Shown one piece after another: positions 1-5,234 of a DNA stretch of 6,346 nucleotides; the first letter of the stretch is position 1, and each line of letters opens with the position of its first letter. Source of the stretch: Dehalococcoidia bacterium (GTDB lineage: Bacteria > Chloroflexota > Dehalococcoidia > E44-bin15). The position numbers and the translations under genes were made by a program. The notes below the pieces were generated by a model. It made no database searches. It worked only from the letters and a program-made list of their open reading frames with translations, and was not told the origin of the DNA. The stretch lies in NCBI GenBank assembly GCA_030667555.1, contig DAOUVR010000068.1, positions 1 through 6,346 of the forward strand. The letters run 5' to 3'.

Positions 1-223
1 AGGACGCACCCAGTATGGCATTCATGGATGCGATCTCGTCCTCCATCTGGATATATATACCTCCCACGTGGGGAAGCCGCTCACTCATCCTCTCGGCCAC
101 TTCGGTGGCCGGGGTGATGGGATAGCCAGCGAAGAAGCGGCAACCTGCGCTGATGGCCCCCTCGGCGCAGGCCACATCACCGTTCATGAAAAATGTTCCA
201 CAGAGCACTCCATCTTCAGACAT
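1..223 (-). CDS. korA: 2-oxoacid:ferredoxin oxidoreductase alpha subunit, N-terminal part (runs off window)
   Basis: This is the first 74 residues of the alpha subunit of a 2-oxoacid:acceptor (ferredoxin) oxidoreductase; the rest lies beyond base 1. Family enzymes oxidatively decarboxylate 2-oxoacids such as 2-oxoglutarate or branched-chain 2-oxoacids to acyl-CoA using thiamine diphosphate, passing electrons to ferredoxin in the cytoplasm. Visible family marks are the glycine-rich N-terminal stretch NGDVACAEGAISAGCRFF (residues 14-31), the YPITP motif at 34-38 and MEDEIAS at 60-66. The ATG at 223 is preceded by GGGAG six bases upstream, which favours it over the in-frame Met13, which has no ribosome site. 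It follows the ferredoxin gene after 11 bases, so the two are surely cotranscribed, as in kor/vor clusters where a delta ferredoxin precedes alpha, beta and gamma. The substrate cannot be decided from this fragment, so korA is a best-fit symbol; vorB or a generic 2-oxoacid enzyme is possible. Confidence 0.88.
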   Translation of the reverse strand, partial: MSEDGVLCGTFFMNGDVACAEGAISAGCRFFAGYPITPATEVAERMSERLPHVGGIYIQMEDEIASMNAILGAS

Positions 224-234
224 ACAAACTCCCG

Positions 235-501
235 TCAGCTCTCGTTGTCGCTCAGTTCCAGGTAGATGGCGAATTCAGGACAAAGCATCTCACATAAGCC
301 ACAGCCCAGGCACTTACTCTCGTCTACTACTATGGCGAGGGTATAGCCCTTTGGATTCAGTTCCTCACTCATCTCAAGCACTGCCTTAGGGCAGAAGTCC
401 ACGCAGTAGCCGCACCCCTTGCATCTATCCTTGTCGATCAGCACTTTGGCCGGCCTGGTAGCCTTTTCCGTCTGATCAAATGGTGTTCTCCACAACTTCA
501 T
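235..501 (-). CDS. korD: 4Fe-4S dicluster ferredoxin, delta subunit of 2-oxoacid oxidoreductase
   Basis: Small ferredoxin-like protein that carries electrons from the thiamine-diphosphate subunits of a 2-oxoacid:ferredoxin oxidoreductase. From the start chosen here (88 residues) it has two classic 4Fe-4S motifs: CKGCGYCVDFCP at residues 27-38 and CLGCGLCEMLCP at 64-75. All eight cysteines and both trailing prolines are present, which predicts two [4Fe-4S] clusters. An upstream ATG at 519 would add six residues, but it has no ribosome site, while the ATG at 501 has AAAGGGAG five bases upstream, so I take 501. There is no signal peptide, so it is cytoplasmic. The alpha subunit gene starts 11 bases after its stop, which supports the delta-subunit call over a free ferredoxin. 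The acidic tail (ELSDNES) has no known role that I can see. Confidence 0.9.
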   Translation of the reverse strand: MKLWRTPFDQTEKATRPAKVLIDKDRCKGCGYCVDFCPKAVLEMSEELNPKGYTLAIVVDESKCLGCGLCEMLCPEFAIYLELSDNES

Positions 502-547
502 ATCAGCTCCCTTTACCATTGCATATCGGAGTTACATCCCATTTAAG

Positions 548-587
548 AATGGTACAGCCATTCCCATAACGATGGCTGCGTACCATT
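548..587 (-). repeat. Imperfect inverted repeat (hairpin) in the ferredoxin gene leader
   Basis: Arms AATGGTACAGCCAT (548-561) and ATGGCTGCGTACCATT (572-587) pair over 14 bp with a two-base GC bulge around a 10-base loop. No T-tract follows on either strand, so it is not a standard terminator. If the candidate promoter at 613-642 is used, the hairpin falls inside the roughly 105-base untranslated leader of the ferredoxin-oxidoreductase operon and could affect mRNA stability or regulation. Seen directly: the repeat. The role is unknown. Confidence 0.5.
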
Positions 588-612
588 ACCAGAAGTAAAC
601 CTTCGTGCTTAT

Positions 613-642
613 ATCTTACACTCCTATCACCGCAGCAGTCAA
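613..642 (-). promoter_or_regulatory. Candidate sigma70-type promoter for the ferredoxin-oxidoreductase operon
   Basis: On the minus strand, TTGACT (642-637) and TAAGAT (618-613) are separated by 18 bases. The -35 is one mismatch from consensus and the -10 two. Transcription would begin near 606 and leave a leader of about 105 bases before the ferredoxin ATG. The rest of the stretch between the DUF488 remnant and the ferredoxin gene (502-783) holds nothing else I can support except the hairpin at 548-587. Confidence 0.35.
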
Positions 643-783
643 ATCAACTTAGGCGACCAATACCTCTTTAAGGAACTCCTGCTTCGGTCCAAACCTGAAC
701 TAACGGGCTTTCCGTCACTCGCTCCATATAGACTATTCTTACACGATTGCATGTAGCTCTACGTAAAAATGAAGCCTTGTCTT

Positions 784-1213
784 TCAACCATTCCTATCAA
801 CCTGCCCTCGGGGCATCCACAACCTCTTTTCATCGATGACATGAGCGACTTTGAAGCCATCCCGCTCCAGCTCCCGGCCAATAAACATTCTATGGCACCG
901 CCAAGGAAGGCGCTCGGCACAGAGAATGACCACACTCTTCTCACTGGCCAATTCCCCAAGCCTCCTCAGTGCCGACATAAGCCTCGTATCCCTTCCTTCG
1001 ATATCCCCCTAGTTCCTCGCCGAGATAAATATAACTAAAGCCCTCTCTCTCAAGCAGCTGGAAAAGCTCATCCTTTTCAAAGTGTTTGAATCTCGATGTG
1101 GGGAAGCGACGTACGCCCAGCATCACCTCAACACCTACGTCCTTGAGCAGCGCCAAGAATTCATCTGGGGTACGATAGCTCGTTCCCAAGGTATAGACAA
1201 CCTCGCCGCTCAC
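784..1213 (-). pseudogene. DUF488 family protein, disrupted by a frameshift
   Basis: Two overlapping minus-strand frames together make one DUF488-family protein of about 145 residues. The first (GTG at 1213, stop near 941) gives the N-terminal two thirds: VVYTLGTSYRTPDEFLALL, then VRRFPTSRFKHF, then the YLGEELGGYRRKGYEAY block and GTEE. The second (to the stop at 784) supplies the C-terminal part: ALRRLGELA, the CAERLPWRCHR motif (family CxE...CHR), then VAHVIDEKRLWMPRG. The break lies within about 941-978. The 12 bases 962-973 read as GTEE in the first frame and as the start of ALRR in the second; both are where the family would place them. This suggests two copies of a short repeat collapsed with loss of about 20 bases. 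The biochemical role of DUF488 is not established. It may be a true pseudogene or an assembly error. The GTG start has an in-frame TAG three codons upstream. The gene follows the HTH gene by 61 bases. Confidence 0.8.
962..973 (-). other. Probable junction of a repeat-mediated deletion in the DUF488 gene
   Basis: The minus-strand segment GGCACTGAGGAG is meaningful in two frames: G-T-E-E in the upstream frame, which fits the end of the YxxTEE block, and the codons for ALRR in the downstream frame, which fits the start of the next helix. In intact relatives these blocks are separated by a few residues (typically an F and two or three more). An ancestral duplicate of this segment about 20 bases apart, reduced to one copy, explains both readings and the frame change. 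The two readings are seen; the ancestral state is inferred from memory of the family. Confidence 0.5.
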
Positions 1214-1274
1214 CCTCTGCTATCCTCTCGAAACTCACGAAATCCTGATCATCTGAGGTAATAATCCCCCATCT

Positions 1275-1514
1275 TTACGGCTGTTCATTTCTTTTCGCCC
1301 CGTACTCAAAGCCAGCCCGCTCGGCGACGATAGTGAGCAGCCTCGACGAGGTGCCCCTGGGACGATACATATCCCGCTCCCACTCACTGATGGTCTGCTG
1401 GCGCGTGCCCAGCTCATCGGCCATCTCCTGCTGGGTGACGCCTAAATGCTGCCTCAGTGCGCGAACGCCTTCTGCATCCCACTGTACCTTCTTCTTTCTC
1501 CCTCTTGCTCTCAT
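1275..1514 (-). CDS. XRE-family helix-turn-helix transcriptional regulator
   Basis: A 79-residue DNA-binding protein made of a single Cro/C1-type (XRE) helix-turn-helix domain. It has a basic N-terminus (MRARGRKKK) and a helix at about 14-24. The HTH proper is TQQEMADELG (27-36), turn, then recognition helix RQQTISEWE (38-46). A tail LLTIVAERAGFEYG (59-72) is typical of small regulators of this group. There is no effector or dimerisation domain beyond the HTH. The ATG at 1514 has no ribosome site, but a good promoter places the transcript start at about the ATG itself, so the mRNA may be leaderless. A palindrome within that promoter is a likely operator for its own product. The broken DUF488 gene lies 61 bases downstream on the same strand, presumably in one transcript. 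The regulator's targets other than itself are unknown; an antitoxin-like role is possible but not shown. Confidence 0.85.
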   Translation of the reverse strand: MRARGRKKKVQWDAEGVRALRQHLGVTQQEMADELGTRQQTISEWERDMYRPRGTSSRLLTIVAERAGFEYGAKRNEQP

Positions 1515-1520
1515 AAAGAT

Positions 1521-1549
1521 AGTTTACACGTTTCCGTGTTCGATGTCAA
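1521..1549 (-). promoter_or_regulatory. Sigma70-type promoter of the HTH-DUF488 unit
   Basis: On the minus strand a perfect TTGACA (1549-1544) is followed, after exactly 17 bases, by TAAACT (1526-1521), which matches the -10 consensus at four of six positions. The expected start of transcription, seven bases on, is the A of the HTH gene's ATG (1514), which predicts a leaderless mRNA and fits the absence of a ribosome site. Confidence 0.65.
1526..1539. promoter_or_regulatory. Palindrome in the promoter spacer, likely operator for the HTH regulator
   Basis: ACACG (1526-1530), four bases, then CGTGT (1535-1539): a perfect 5-bp inverted repeat lying in the 17-base spacer between the -35 and -10 boxes of the HTH gene and just touching the -10. 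XRE regulators usually bind short palindromes as dimers, and a site here would block RNA polymerase. The repeat and its position are seen; binding is inferred. Confidence 0.5.
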
Positions 1550-1656
1550 AGGTAGCATCCAAGGGAAAAAGAGACCTATATAGAATAATTTAATAATAAG
1601 AATAAACTAAATTTATCTCAATTGCCGCCAATAGCTATTAATGCTTATCTGCCCAC

Positions 1657-1685
1657 TTGCAGCCTACGCCAATCTAGGCTAATAT
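1657..1685 (+). promoter_or_regulatory. Sigma70-type promoter of groES-groEL
   Basis: TTGCAG (1657-1662), a 17-base spacer, and TAATAT (1680-1685). Transcription would start near 1692, inside the CIRCE operator, the usual arrangement for HrcA repression. An overlapping TATGAT (1683-1688) matches the -10 consensus better but would need a 20-base spacer. The stretch from about 1572 to 1622, between the two divergent promoters, is strongly A+T-rich. Confidence 0.6.
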
Positions 1686-1687
1686 GA

Positions 1688-1714
1688 TTAGCAGTCTGCT
1701 GGTGAGAGTGCTAA
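1688..1714 (+). promoter_or_regulatory. CIRCE operator (HrcA binding site) of groESL
   Basis: The CIRCE consensus is TTAGCACTC-N9-GAGTGCTAA. Here the left arm is TTAGCAGTC (1688-1696), then exactly nine bases, then a perfect right arm GAGTGCTAA (1706-1714). One left-arm base differs (G for C at arm position 7). It sits just downstream of the -10 box, before groES, so HrcA repressor bound here would block initiation and release on heat shock. The hrcA gene itself is not in the window. Confidence 0.92.
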
Positions 1715-1741
1715 AAAAGATATTCTATAGGGAGGGCGAAA

Positions 1742-2035
1742 GTGGTAACTAAGTTGAAGCCGTTGGGAGACCGAGTAGTAGTGAGACCGATGACTGAGGA
1801 AGATGTAAGTAAGGGAGGTATTATATTACCTGATACCGCGAAGGAGAGGCCTCAGCGTGGTGAGGTCATCGCCGTAGGCCCGGGAAGGTTAGACGAGAAC
1901 GGCAAGAGGGTGACCATGGAGGTGAAAAAGGGAGACAAGGTGGTCTACGCCAAGTATGGTGGCACTGATATCACCGTCAACGATGAGGAACTCCTGATCC
2001 TGCGCGAGAGCGATATATTGGCCAAGTTCAGTTAA
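1742..2035 (+). CDS. groES: Co-chaperonin GroES (Hsp10)
   Basis: The 97-residue heptameric lid of the GroEL folding chamber, in the cytoplasm. The N-terminal LKPLGDRVVVRP (5-16) is the family signature. The mobile loop, including GGIILP at 25-30, is the segment that docks on GroEL. The central RGEVIAVGPG and the C-terminal KYGGTDITVNDEELLIL strand are also typical, and the length matches the family. The start is GTG: GGGAGGG (1730-1736) lies five bases upstream, and the sequence then reads MVTKLKPLGD. groEL follows after 11 bases. Transcription is from the promoter at 1657-1685 under CIRCE control. Confidence 0.98.
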   Translation: MVTKLKPLGDRVVVRPMTEEDVSKGGIILPDTAKERPQRGEVIAVGPGRLDENGKRVTMEVKKGDKVVYAKYGGTDITVNDEELLILRESDILAKFS

Positions 2036-2046
2036 AGGGAGGAGAA

Positions 2047-3654
2047 ATGGCAAAACAGATTGCTTATAGTGAAAATGCAAGGGCACATCTAAAAATTGGA
2101 ATGGACGCCCTGGCCGATGCGGTCAAGATCACCCTGGGACCAAAGGGGCGGAACGTAGTGCTGGACAAGAAGTTCGGCCCCCCTACCATAACCAATGACG
2201 GCGTCACCATTGCTAAGGAGATCGAACTGGAGGACCCGTTCGCGAACATCGGGGCTCAACTGATAAAAGAGGTGGCAACCAAGACTAATGATATCGCTGG
2301 CGATGGCACTACTACCGCCACCGTGCTGGCCCAAGCGATGCTCCACGAGGGGATGAAGAATGTCGCTGCCGGGGCAAACCCCATGGCATTAAAAAGGGGC
2401 ATTCAAAAGGCAACCGCCACTATTGTGGAGGAACTCAAGAAGATATCAACTCCGGTAACCACCCGCGAGCAGGTATCCCAGGTTGCTGCTATCTCGGCGG
2501 CCGATGAGGAGATCGGCAATATCATCGCCGAGGTTATGGACAAGGTGGGCAAGGATGGCGTGATTACCGTAGAGGAAGGCAAGGGGATACAATTTGAAAC
2601 GGAGTACGTCGAGGGGATGAAGATCGATAGAGGTTATATCTCCCCCTACTTCATAACCAACCCAGAGAGAATGGAGACGGAGCTCGAGGACCCCTATATC
2701 TTGCTCACTGATAAGAAGATATCCGCTGTCGCCGACCTTCTGCCCGTCTTAGAGAAGATACTTCAAGTATCAAAGAATATCCTCATCATCGGCGAGGATG
2801 TCGATGGAGAGGCGCTGGCTACCCTGGTGGTCAATAAGCTCAGGGGTACCCTCAACTGCCTAACAGTGAAGGCACCGGGCTTTGGCGATCGCAGAAAGGC
2901 GATGCTCGAGGATATAGCCCTCCTCACCGGGGGTACGGTGATTACCGAGGAGATGGGGCGAAAGCTCGACTCAGCCACAGTAGAGGACCTCGGCAGAGCA
3001 AGAAAAGTTGTGGCCACCAAGGAGGATACCACCATTATCGAAGGCAAGGGCTCGGATGAAGCCATTCAGTCGAGGATAAAGCAGATAAAGGCCCAGATAG
3101 AGGATAGCACATCCGAATTTGATAAGGAGAAGCTACAGGAGCGCTTGGCCAAGCTCGCCGGCGGCGTTGCCGTGCTTAAGGTGGGGGCCGCCACCGAGGT
3201 CGAACTAAAGGAGAAGAAACACCGCGTCGAGGATGCCCTCTCCGCCACCAGGGCTGCTGTGGAAGAGGGTATCGTTGCCGGTGGTGGGGTCGCTTTCATT
3301 AATGTCCTCCCCAGTCTGAATAAGATCAAGGCTTCTGGTGATGAAGCAACCGGGGTTAACATTGTCAGGCACGCCCTCGTCGAGCCGCTGAAGATGATCG
3401 CTATCAACGCCGGCAGGGAGGGCTCAGTGGTAGTGGAGAAGGTGAAGAAGAGTAGACCAGGGATTGGCTACGACGCCCTGAGGGACGACTACGCTGACAT
3501 GCAGAAGCGGGGGATCATCGACCCGGCCAAGGTGACAATAGCCGGGCTGGAAAATGCAACGAGCGTCGCCGCTATGGTGATCACCACCGAGGCGCTGATT
3601 GCCGATCTCCCCGAGAAGGACAAACCTGGAATGCCCCAAATGCCAGAGTACTAA
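2047..3654 (+). CDS. groEL: Chaperonin GroEL (Hsp60)
   Basis: The 535-residue ATP-driven folding chaperonin that forms double heptameric rings capped by GroES. Nucleotide-site marks are TLGPKGRNV (29-37), D51 in TNDGVTIAKEIE, and DGTTT at 86-90. D396 in RVEDALSATRAAVEEG corresponds to the catalytic Asp398 of the E. coli protein. The equatorial, intermediate and apical domains are all present without gaps. The ATG has a strong GGGAGGAG site just upstream and is 11 bases from the groES stop, so the two are one operon. The C-terminus ends PGMPQMPEY instead of the usual flexible GGM repeat, making the protein about a dozen residues shorter than the E. coli one. The first residues MAKQIAYSENAR are typical outside Proteobacteria. 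It is probably the main chaperonin, since no second copy is visible here. Confidence 0.98.
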   Translation: MAKQIAYSENARAHLKIGMDALADAVKITLGPKGRNVVLDKKFGPPTITNDGVTIAKEIELEDPFANIGAQLIKEVATKTNDIAGDGTTTATVLAQAMLHEGMKNVAAGANPMALKRGIQKATATIVEELKKISTPVTTREQVSQVAAISAADEEIGNIIAEVMDKVGKDGVITVEEGKGIQFETEYVEGMKIDRGYISPYFITNPERMETELEDPYILLTDKKISAVADLLPVLEKILQVSKNILIIGEDVDGEALATLVVNKLRGTLNCLTVKAPGFGDRRKAMLEDIALLTGGTVITEEMGRKLDSATVEDLGRARKVVATKEDTTIIEGKGSDEAIQSRIKQIKAQIEDSTSEFDKEKLQERLAKLAGGVAVLKVGAATEVELKEKKHRVEDALSATRAAVEEGIVAGGGVAFINVLPSLNKIKASGDEATGVNIVRHALVEPLKMIAINAGREGSVVVEKVKKSRPGIGYDALRDDYADMQKRGIIDPAKVTIAGLENATSVAAMVITTEALIADLPEKDKPGMPQMPEY

Positions 3655-3684
3655 GCCTGAGTGTAATCTCAACTCTTGGAAAAC

Positions 3685-3714
3685 AGTAGCCGCAGCCTTA
3701 TGGCTGCGGCTACT
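3685..3714. terminator. Probable bidirectional terminator between groEL and the M16 peptidase gene
   Basis: A perfect 13-bp stem (arm AGTAGCCGCAGCC at 3685-3697) closes a TTAT loop (3698-3701) with its complement at 3702-3714. It is G+C-rich and lies 31 bases after the groEL stop. On the plus strand the sequence after it is A+T-rich (AATAATTATG) rather than a clean T-run. On the minus strand GTTTTCC follows, so it can also serve the convergent peptidase gene ending at 3842. The rest of the gap to 3841 holds nothing I can support. Confidence 0.75.
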
Positions 3715-3841
3715 AATAATTATGAAATCCGTTAGGGATGGTGACGCTTGAAACGGCACGTCCTAAAAGAGAACGAGCTGAAGACACTAACTTCAAAATA
3801 ACTCAGAACGAGGCTGGCGTCGAGGTAGTGCTCCCCCCACA

Positions 3842-5104
3842 TTAAAGCTTGAGTAGCCCATAGAAGCTATGCCCCTCGGTAACGGGGCCAACGACAGCCA
3901 GGTTGAGGCTTTCAGAAACCAGTAGTTGCCTCGCCACCCTTTTCATGTCCTCGGGGGTGATGGCATCGATTATCGACACCGCTTCATCGACGGTGTAAAT
4001 GCGCCTGGTTAGTATCTCTTGTCCCCCCGTCCAGCTAGCAACATTCCTGGTGTCTTCCATACGAAGTAACAGACGCCCCTTGGCATACTCCTTTGCCTTG
4101 GATAGCTCTGCCTCGGGAATGTCCTCTTTGAGAAGGTGCAACTGCTCCAAGATGGCTTGAATAGCGCTATCGATGTGCTTAGGATCAACACCGGCATACA
4201 CGGTAATAGCCCCTGAATCGAAAAAGTGTTGCACATAACTATAGGTGTCATAGGCAAGCCCCCGTCTCTCCCGAATCTCCAAGAACAAACGACTGCTCAT
4301 CCCCTCTCCGAGAACCACATTCAGCATGTCCAGGTTGAAACGATCGGGGTGAAGGATGGGTACACCGCGTATCGCTAGGCAAAGGTGAGCTTGCTCGGAC
4401 TCCCTTGGCTCAATACGGATTTGAGGCTCCTGCTGGGTGTCGTCGGTAGGATAAGGAGGCTTTGGAATACCCCCAGCCCAATCGTTTAAGGCTCCACCTA
4501 CGGCTGACAGTACCTCGTCATGGCTTATGTCACCAGCAACGCTGACTACAACGTTACTAGGCACATATTGATGGCCGGTATAATCCATAAGCATCCTTCG
4601 ACTCAAGCCAGCTACCGATTCCTTGCTCCCAATAACATCGCGGCCCAGAGGCTGATCGGGCCACACCACCTCATCGATAAGCATACTCACTCGGTATTGT
4701 GGCGAATCCATGCTCTCATTGAGTTCCTCTATAATGATCTGGCGTTCCCGCTCTATGTCCTTGGCATCGAACTTGGAGTGCTGTAACATATCGACTATTA
4801 AGTCTAAAGCAAGAGGGAAATGGGGACGAGCAACCTTGCACCAGTACATGGTGAGTTCTTTACTGGTGGCCCCATTTAATATACCGCCTACTCCCTCAAT
4901 AGCCTCTGAGATATCCTTTGATGTAGGCCGGCGCTGCGTCCCCTTGAAAAGGAGGTGCTCAATAAAGTGGGAAAGCCCCGCTTCCTCCGCTCTTTCGTAG
5001 ATAGAGCCTGTACCAAGGAATAAAATAATGGACACAGAGTGGGTACCAGGCATAGAGCTAGTGATAATCCGCAGCCCGTTATCCAGAACGCTCTTTTGAT
5101 ACAT
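3842..5104 (-). CDS. M16 family zinc metallopeptidase (processing-peptidase-like)
   Basis: A 420-residue zinc peptidase of the M16B type, the group of bacterial relatives of mitochondrial processing peptidase beta. The inverted zinc motif HFIEH spans residues 46-50, with H46 and H50 as ligands and E49 as catalytic base. The third ligand is E127 in IIEELNESMDSP, exactly the HxxEH-x76-E spacing of the family. NGATSKELTMYW (77-88) is the conserved strand after the active site. The C-terminal half carries the non-catalytic M16 domain with SSRLFLEIRERRGLAYDTYSY, whose R and Y are conserved in substrate binding. There is no signal peptide or membrane segment, so it is probably cytoplasmic. The substrate is unknown. 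The ATG at 5104 has only a weak ribosome site, and the promoter at 5121-5149 gives a very short leader. In B. subtilis a relative (mlpA/ymxG) lies near the dap genes; here lysA is two genes away, divergently. Confidence 0.93.
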   Translation of the reverse strand: MYQKSVLDNGLRIITSSMPGTHSVSIILFLGTGSIYERAEEAGLSHFIEHLLFKGTQRRPTSKDISEAIEGVGGILNGATSKELTMYWCKVARPHFPLALDLIVDMLQHSKFDAKDIERERQIIIEELNESMDSPQYRVSMLIDEVVWPDQPLGRDVIGSKESVAGLSRRMLMDYTGHQYVPSNVVVSVAGDISHDEVLSAVGGALNDWAGGIPKPPYPTDDTQQEPQIRIEPRESEQAHLCLAIRGVPILHPDRFNLDMLNVVLGEGMSSRLFLEIRERRGLAYDTYSYVQHFFDSGAITVYAGVDPKHIDSAIQAILEQLHLLKEDIPEAELSKAKEYAKGRLLLRMEDTRNVASWTGGQEILTRRIYTVDEAVSIIDAITPEDMKRVARQLLVSESLNLAVVGPVTEGHSFYGLLKL

Positions 5105-5120
5105 CGTTCACTTAAGGGAA

Positions 5121-5149
5121 ATACTAGCCATATCTCCTACCGCTGTCAA
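5121..5149 (-). promoter_or_regulatory. Sigma70-type promoter of the M16 peptidase gene
   Basis: On the minus strand a perfect TTGACA (5149-5144), a 17-base spacer, and TAGTAT (5126-5121). The transcript would begin near 5114, about ten bases before the ATG at 5104, so there is little room for a ribosome site and none is clear. Confidence 0.6.
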
Positions 5150-5161
5150 CCAGCGGTTGAC
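5145..5161. promoter_or_regulatory. Palindrome holding two back-to-back -35 boxes (shared divergent control site)
   Basis: GTCAACC (5145-5151), AGC, then GGTTGAC (5155-5161): a perfect 7-bp inverted repeat. Each arm contributes most of the -35 hexamer of one of the two divergent promoters, seven bases apart. A second, overlapping inverted repeat, ACCGCTG (5139-5145), five bases, CAGCGGT (5151-5157), uses partly the same bases. Two polymerases could hardly bind here at once. A dimeric regulator could also use the site; none is identified. Confidence 0.55.
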
Positions 5162-5185
5162 TTCACCCAATTCAATTGCTAATAT
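5157..5185 (+). promoter_or_regulatory. Sigma70-type promoter of the MBL-fold hydrolase and lysA
   Basis: TTGACT (5157-5162), a 17-base spacer, and TAATAT (5180-5185). The -10 and its flanks (GCTAATATG) are identical to those of the groES promoter at 1678-1686. Transcription would start near 5192. No other promoter is evident before lysA, so this one probably drives both genes. Confidence 0.6.
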
Positions 5186-5222
5186 GCTACATATAAAGTC
5201 TCCATAGGCTTAAGGTGTGAAG

Positions 5223-5229
5223 AGGGAGG
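5223..5229 (+). promoter_or_regulatory. Ribosome binding site that favours the TTG start of the MBL-fold gene
   Basis: AGGGAGG lies five bases before TTG at 5235, the same spacing and nearly the same sequence as the groES ribosome site before its GTG. The longer reading from GTG at 5217 has only TAAGG almost touching the start codon. Confidence 0.55.
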
Positions 5230-5234
5230 CCGAA

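Noticed and set aside
68..389. Two overlapping plus-strand open frames opposite the ferredoxin and alpha-subunit genes
   Set aside because: They are antisense shadows of clearly conserved Fe-S and oxidoreductase coding and look compositionally like noise.
723..783. Terminator just after the DUF488 remnant
   Set aside because: Only a 4-bp GTAG/CTAC repeat near 751-760 is present and the T-run (minus strand) precedes it, so the order is wrong for a terminator.
941..978. Programmed ribosomal frameshift in the DUF488 gene
   Set aside because: There is no slippery heptamer or downstream structure, and protein residues expected between the two blocks are missing, so a deletion or assembly error explains it better.
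769..1038. Plus-strand open frame across the DUF488 region
   Set aside because: It is antisense to recognisable DUF488 coding, has no ribosome site and shows no protein-family features.
1630..1639. Perfect palindrome AATAGCTATT upstream of groES
   Set aside because: It is only 10 bp, in A+T-rich DNA, upstream of the -35 box and with no second copy in the window, so it may well be chance.
3779..3795. Small hairpin TGAAG-N7-CTTCA downstream of the peptidase gene
   Set aside because: It is a 5-bp A+T-rich stem with a 7-base loop, weak beside the 13-bp hairpin at 3685-3714, and has no clear T-run.
4520..5000. Plus-strand open frames opposite the M16 peptidase gene
   Set aside because: They lie entirely opposite strongly conserved peptidase coding, including the zinc motif, and have no features of their own.
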